NCBI RefSeq assembly: GCF_030272615.1
Contig: NC_081412.1
Span: 24,367,860 to 24,431,859, forward strand
Direction: 5' to 3'
Length of the DNA: 64,000 nucleotides
Origin: Cryptomeria japonica
Taxonomy: Eukaryota; Streptophyta; Pinopsida; Cupressales; Cupressaceae
A program made the position numbers and the translations under genes. Numbering within the stretch: the stretch's first letter is position 1; each line of letters opens with the position of its first letter. Shown here piece by piece: positions 58,391-64,000 of the stretch. The notes under the pieces are model-generated. The model was not told the DNA's origin, searched no databases, and was given only the letters and a program-made list of their open reading frames with translations.

Positions 58391-60245
58391 ATTTATCGTG
58401 AACTGGGGTTTATTGACAACATTGGCGGAGAGGTGGCACAATGATACGAACACCTTCCATTTGGCAACAGGCGAGATTACAATGACACCTGAGGATTGCT
58501 ACCATATTCTACGGATTCATGTGGTAGGTGCATTGCTACCCTATGAGCAGACTGAGGAGGGTGGGACTGAGGCATTTCGCCGGATCTTGCAGGATGATAT
58601 TGTTTGCAGGTATGAGATCCCCTGGCAGGAGTTCTTGGATTTGGATTACGCTCCTCTACCATCAGTGCTGGCAGGTTTCATAGGTGGTTTCTTATGTCCC
58701 GACCATAGGTCGAAGGGACTAGAAGTGGGGTGGGGATTGGTTCTGGAGGATATGGTGACGCAGGGTCGCCGATTTGCATGGGGGTCGGCTATGCTGGCCC
58801 ACTTATACAGGGATTTACATCAAGTGGTATACCTAGGTTACGACAGTTTATCAGCTGGAGTGACACTGCTACAGGTATGGGTGTGGGAGCATATTCCCGC
58901 AGCTAGGCCACTGGCGGACAGAGATAGACCTGTTGGGTGTGTGTATGCATATAGATACAGAAGGATAGTTGTCCAGCGTAAGCTAGGCAAACTAGAGAAC
59001 TGGAGGAGAGTGTTAGATGATATTGATATAGTCGTCTGGCGACCATATACAAGTTGCAAGGTATGGGTCGAGGATGGGATGGAGATGCCCTACGTTTATA
59101 TGACCAGATATTTGATAGGGCAGACACCCTTTATTATTGAGAGGTTTTTGCATAGCCGGGTGTTGCAGCAGTATGGTCGACAACAGGGGATTCCATAGGG
59201 AGCATGCCTATATGCTCGACGGAGATAGGACATTCCGAATTGGGGACCTATGATTGATAGCGCGACGGTCGTGGAGGAGTTCTTTCATTTAGCCGACTAG
59301 ATTTGGGATTATGCCTCTGAGATAGTGGATGTAGGGATGACTGATGAGTTTGCGGGACTATTCGCAGCGCATGTAGTGGCCAAGATATCGGATCTAGCTG
59401 AGATGATTTTGACTTTTGATGATGATGATGAGGTAGATGAGGGAGGTGGTGATGGAGGAGGAGGTGATGGTGGAGATGGTGGAGGAGGTGGCCGAGGTCA
59501 GCGAGGAGATAGAAGGAGATTGGATTGGGGGAGAAGAGGAGATAGGGGTGGAGATGGTGGTGATAGGGGGAAACAGGCGGAGAGAGCTGTGCAGTGGGCT
59601 GTGATGGACAGAGGGAGAGGAGGTTTGGCTATCAGAGCTGGGGGTGAGGAGAGGGTTGGGGAGATGATAGCGGCAGTGAGAGGGTATGATGACGTCAGAC
59701 GACCGACCCAGAGGAGGAGGTCAGATGTGCTACCTCCACCACCACTGAGGACAGGTAGAGGGACAGGGGGTACCCCTTCACAAGTACCCCTGCAGATGCG
59801 GATTCCGACGCATCTGGAGGATGTGCAGATTAGATCTCTGCAGTTGTCAGTGCAACGGTTGCAGACATAGTTGCTGGCGCATCAGCATCATATTACTTAG
59901 TTGACCACAGAGCGTGATACTAAGATAGAGCATCGGGGTCAAGCAGAGGAGCTCACAGCGAGTTTGCAGAGAGATACAACAAGTGGTCCAATGAGAGACA
60001 CCTTGAGAGAGCTGGCTTTGAGAGCCAAGGAGGCGGAGTACTACCGACGTCATTATGAGGATACGGTGCCCAGGGAGCGTCGAGTGCAGAGTTTTATAGC
60101 GTCGAGATCAAGTCAATCTCGAGATACTGGGTCGAGGATAGAGAGCAGAGGCGTGATAGGGCTTCCTAGACAGGATCCACCTAGAGATCCAGGTGCTAGG
60201 ACATCTGCAACGAGACCGTCTCCTTCAGGAGATAGTCATACCTGA
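58387..60245 (+). pseudogene. Plant mobile domain (PMD) protein, main exon
   Basis: A single frame runs through to TGA at 60243-60245, interrupted only by TAG at 59196, 59226, 59298, 59868 and 59898. The PMD signature is clear: FHLATGEITMTPEDCYHIL near codon 20-38, DVVWRPY-like IVVWRPYTSCKVW near codon 215 and RVLQQYGRQQGIP at the end of the domain. A Gly/Asp/Arg-rich linker follows (DEGGGDGGGGDGGDGGG, 59430-59560), then a helical, charged C-terminus with RAKEAEYYRRHYED. PMD proteins (MAIN/MAIL1 relatives) act in transposon silencing in plants, and the domain is also carried by transposons. Orientation is antisense to the surrounding gypsy element. Confidence 0.85.
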
Positions 60246-60475
60246 GAGACGTTGTCTCTATTGTATTTTGATCATTTTATTGTATTGGCATAGACATGAC
60301 ATATTTTGTACATTGATCATTTTTTGAGATATATATACGACACCATTTTCTTTGATCCTCATGTGATGTGTTATGGATTATGTTTTCTACATGCTATTGT
60401 TTATTTTATGATGGTGCAATGCTTGCATGTGATGTGATATGTGATGAATATGATGTGATAATGCATGATGTTGTG

Positions 60476-60768
60476 AGATGTATCTTGAAAATGACATGTA
60501 TGATAATGATATGTTGTGAGATGTATCTTGAAAATGAGATGTATGATAATGATATGCTGTGAGATGTATCTTGAAAATGAGATGTATGATAATGATATGA
60601 TGTGAGATGTATCTTGAAAATGAGATGTATGATATGTTGTGAGATGTATCTTGAAAATGAGATGTATGATAATGATATGATGTGAGACTTATGCCAGTTT
60701 TAAAATGATATGCAACTAATTGATTTGATATGCAACTAATTGTAAAATGATATGCAACTAATTGATTT
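60476..60768. repeat. 43-bp minisatellite (5 copies) plus 20-bp unit (3 copies)
   Basis: GAGATGTATCTTGAAAATGA-type units of 43 bp at 60476, 60519, 60562, 60605 (37 bp) and 60642, nearly identical. ATATGCAACTAATTG then repeats three times at about 60709-60768. Confidence 0.9.
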
Positions 60769-61715
60769 TGAGCATCCTCATTCTGTACTTGTCATCCTTG
60801 TATAGCCACATGTTTTTTGCTTTCTTGGTATGTATCATCATTGAGCATTGATTAATTTTGGGATATGTTGAAAATTTATACAAGCATAATGGTATAATTG
60901 AACCATAATGACCTAAGAAAATTTTTCATGATTTTTGATTTTGCAAGACAGCACAAGCGTCAAGGTATAATTGAACTAGGACGATCTGAGTGCGGATTGC
61001 GTAGAAACAGACAAGATTAAATCAGTTGTATGCATAAAGTGGAATCATGTCTTCAATGATATGTTGTGAATCACGTCTCGAGACAAGTATTTACACAGTA
61101 CAGATGATCGCCTCATAGACATAAAATTAAGAAAATATTGGAGTCCCCACGGCGTTCTCTAGCATTGTTGAGAAAATTTAGAGGATCCAACAATTCAAAA
61201 AGTTCAAGTGCAAAAATAGTCAAAACTTTATGCAAGATGCAACATTTGATACTTCAGAAAATCATCCATCATATTTTGTGAATCCTGTTAAGCGATCAAT
61301 GTTTTGCTTTTGCGATTGTGCGAGTGTTGTTTGCTGGATATGATGTTCTGAGTTTGCGACAAGTTTTGACAGCTTGAATGTGTTGTAAGTTTATACTGCC
61401 CCTAGTCAAGTGTGCTTCTAAATGTGGATTGTACAGTGATTACCAGGCCATGGTGAGAGGCGGTGAAAGGATATGCGGATAAACCAGGATAGTGACTACG
61501 CTAAGTATGTCCTGGATGGATATTGTGATAAAAATGTCGGACGATGGCCGATAGTGCTTTACTGTGGATATAATGGTATGGATATAGATAGAGGAGCTAT
61601 CCTCTTACAATAGCGCCTGTTGCCAGGTTTTCACCAGTTGCTTTTATTATACCTTTTTATTTACCTTTTTCTTGATTTTTTGACTTTTCCGTGCATTAGA
61701 TTACTCAAGTGTAGT
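60769..61715. other. No gene seen; spacer between PMD gene and pol end
   Basis: Noncoding spacer of the Tat-type element. It contains TGACTACGCTAAGTATGTC (61493-61511), shared exactly with the 14.6-kb element at 45196-45214. Confidence 0.5.
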
Positions 61716-63281
61716 ATTTCTTCAGATGGATTCTGTTAGTTGGTTTGTCGAGCACATCTCCTTCTAAGTTGTTAGCTAATAGGTGCCTGATCCATGAGCT
61801 GAAATGATGACATAGGGACCTAACCAATTAGGTTCAAATTTCCCTTTCTTTTCCCGATCCTACTGATTCCTAGGATTTTCCTTGAGTATTAGGTCACCAA
61901 TTTTAAAATTTTTGGGAATGACCTTGTGGTTGTAGCTCCTGCACATACATTGCTGATATGCTTCGAGATGAGTGTAGGCACATTGATGTCTTTCATCCAG
62001 AAGCTCGAGCTCTTTCAGTCGGTTAACTCGATACTCTTCATCTGGAATTAGGCCTTTTAAAGAGACTCTGAGAGATGGAATTTCTACCTCTACGGGTAAA
62101 ATTGCTTCAGATCCATATACCAATGAATATGGTGTAGCTCTCGTTGGTGTGCGGATGCTAGTTCTGTATGCCCAAAGTGCTGGATTGAGTTGTACATGTC
62201 AATCTTTGCCTGCATCATTCGCTATTTTCTTTAGGATTTTTAATATTGTTTTGTTGGATGCTTCTGCTTGACCATTTCCCCGCGGGTAGTAAGGTGTAGA
62301 AAAACGGTGTTGGATTTTGAATTTTTCACATAGTTCTCGCACATCTTGGTTTTTGAAAGGTCGTCCATTATCTGTGATGATGGAACTTGGAATGCCATAT
62401 CTGCAGATCAGATAATTAAGGATAAAAGAGGCAATTTGTTTCCCAGCCACTGTGGTCATGGGGACTGCTTCAATCCATTTGGTAAAGTATTATGTTGCAG
62501 TTATAATGAACTTGTGTCCATTTGAAGATGAAGGATGAATTTTGCCAACCAAGTCTAGTCCCCACTGGCAAAAGGGCCAAGATGTTGTGAATGGCTGCAG
62601 TTCCTGTGCTGGTGCATGTATAAGATTGCCATGGATTTGGCATTTAGGACACTTCTTCGCAAAAGAATAAGAGTATTTTTCCATTGTTGGCCAGTAATAT
62701 CCTATTATTAGAAGCTTTTTAGCAAGATTAGTACCTCTTGAATGTGTGCCACAGATACCTTCGTGAAGCTCTTGTAAAGCGGAGTCTAATTCATTACGAT
62801 CAAGGCAACGAAGAAGAGTACCATCTAGACCTCGACAGTACAAAGTATCAGTGGTAAGAGTATAACGGGTGACTTGTCGGATAAAGTTACATTTTTGGTT
62901 TCGGGACAGGTCAATGGGTAGGATATTGTTCTTAAGATAGTCGTAGATCAGTCCATATAAAAGAGAGTCAAAACCGGTCAAGGCATAGATAACATGGGAT
63001 TCCGAATGATCATAGGCTGGGGAGAATAGTTGCTCTACCAGAAACTCGTAACAACTTTGTTGCTCTGGAATTTGCAGTAGTGAAGCGATAGTAGCCATGG
63101 CATCGGATGCTTTGTTGTCCAACCTTGGTATTTTCTCGAAGGTGACATGTACAAAACATTGTTTGAAATCATCCACCATTCGCTTGTAGGGTAGCAACTT
63201 GTCGTCCTTTGTCTGATAGTCATTGTTGATTTGATTGATGACTAGTTGTGAATCTCCGTAGACTTTTAATTCTATGATCCT
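61716..63281 (-). pseudogene. Tat-type pol: end of second RNase H and integrase
   Basis: After the TAG at 63284-63282 the minus frame continues with LKVYGDSQLVINQI and the end of the second RNase H, then integrase. Its zinc domain is HSRGTNLAKKL...CPKC near 62690-62650. The catalytic triad shows as WGLDLVGKI (Asp), ITDNGRPF (Asp) and NGQAEASNK (Glu). Stops: TAA at 62492-62490, TGA at 62201-62199, TAG at 61862-61860. C-terminal text (KGKFEPNWLGPY) reaches about 61800 before further stops. Confidence 0.9.
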
Positions 63282-64000
63282 CTATTCTACGACCATTTTT
63301 ATGCCTATAACCAATGCCTCATATTCCAAAATGTTATTTGTGCATGGAAACATAAGCCTATATGATCTTGGTATAGTGTGTCCTTCGGGAGTGATGAACA
63401 TAATGCCAGCACTCGAGCCATGTTGCGTGTAGGATCCATCAAAATATAAGGTCCATTGTTTGGTGGAGATAGCAAGAACTTCCCTATCTGGAAATTCGAT
63501 CTCCATAGTTTGTTTTTCCGGTAGTGGTGCTTCTACCAGTTGATCTGCAATTGCTTGTCCTTTGATAGCTCTTCGCTCTGTGTAGTGGATATCAAATTCA
63601 CTGAGGATCATGACCCACTTAGCCAATCTGCCTGTAAGAGCTGCTTTACTGAGTAAATATTTGAGAGGATCAATTTTTGCAACTAGCTTAATTATGTGAG
63701 CTAGCATGTAGTGTCAGAATTTTTGAGAGGCAAATACCACTATTAGACAAGCTTTCTCAATGAATGTATAGTTGAGTTCATATCCATTCAATGTCCTGCT
63801 GATATAATAGATAGCTCGCTCTTTGCCCTGTTGGTCTTCTTGTGCTAATAATGCCCCCAGTGATATGTTTATTGTTGAAATGCAGAGGACGAGTAGCTTC
63901 CCTGCTATTAGAGGTACTAGAACTAGTGGGTTCATTAGATACTGCTTGATTTGATAAAAGGATTCGACACATTTGGCTTCCCATCTGAACGATACATTTT
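63282..64000 (-). pseudogene. Tat-type pol: first RNase H end and second (archaeal-type) RNase H
   Basis: From the right edge: connection/RNase H text of reverse transcriptase (SFYQIKQYLMNPLVL, ALLAQEDQQGKERAIYYIS), a TGA at 63716-63714, then SEFDIHYTERRAIKGQAIAD. A second RNase H follows with WTLYFDGSYTQHGS (Asp), NNILEYEALVIGIK (Glu) and, past a TAG at 63284-63282, YGDSQLV (Asp). Two RNase H domains in tandem are known from Tat-lineage Ty3/gypsy elements (dual RNase H). The reverse transcriptase active site lies outside the window. Confidence 0.9.

Larger units (their letters stand above)
55957..64000 (-). mobile_element. Ty3/gypsy element of Tat type carrying an antisense PMD gene (partial)
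   Basis: On the minus strand from the right edge: end of reverse transcriptase/RNase H, a second RNase H, integrase, a 1.5-kb spacer, a plus-strand PMD gene, a polypurine tract, 3' LTR. Reverse transcriptase core, gag and 5' LTR lie beyond 64000. The second RNase H after the first is the known mark of the Tat lineage, as are extra ORFs between pol and the 3' LTR. All coding parts carry stops. Confidence 0.8.

Overview
The window looks like intergenic chromosome of a seed plant with a very large, repeat-filled nuclear genome. A gymnosperm, and among those a conifer of the cypress family, is my best guess, but that rests on recollection of similar repeats and was not tested. Gene density is close to zero. 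Almost everything recognisable is an LTR retrotransposon, a solo LTR, a SINE, a transposon relic or a tandem repeat. No tRNA, rRNA or CRISPR was seen.

Layout. 1-1.7 kb: minus-strand gene of unknown function (391 open codons, running off the left edge) with a TATA box and a leader intron. 1.98-3.91 kb: 13 hairpin-forming motifs at a strikingly regular spacing of about 167 bp. 4.4-8.7 kb: truncated Ty1/copia element. 9.6-10.7 kb: degenerate repeat whose units carry different but self-complementary palindromes. 11.4 kb: one exon resembling a COMPASS/Shg1-like gene. 13.7 kb: RNase H relic. 15.3-22.7 kb: three solo LTRs with 5-bp target duplications, a SINE with a 21-nt target duplication and a Ty3/gypsy gag relic. 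24.5-25.4 kb: unidentified decayed coding sequence. 26.0-31.0 kb: second truncated copia, split by a solo LTR. 32.0-34.0 kb: microsatellites and a palindromic satellite. 34.3-49.0 kb: a 14.6-kb minus-strand LTR element without recognisable pol (a LARD), holding decayed proline-rich repeat genes, one of them split by another solo LTR. 49.1-52.0 kb: broken transposase-like gene. 52.1-55.5 kb: tandem repeats, one with a 358-bp period. 55.7-64 kb: 3' part of a minus-strand Ty3/gypsy element of Tat type (dual RNase H) that carries, between pol and the 3' LTR and in antisense, a plant mobile domain (PMD) gene with its own TATA box and an intron.

How the parts relate. The solo LTR at 15.3 kb is of the same family as the 3' LTR of the PMD-bearing element. 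The solo LTRs at 21.5, 29.2 and 42.6 kb are one copia-type LTR family, and two of them date events by nesting (one inside copia pol, one inside the LARD gene). Most protein-coding remnants carry stops; in the PMD gene all five internal stops are TAG, as expected from CAG to TAG decay of methylated cytosines. The most notable signals are the two independent repeat arrays whose palindromes change on both arms together, the antisense PMD gene, and the pol-less 14.6-kb element. All calls were made by eye, without alignment or database search.
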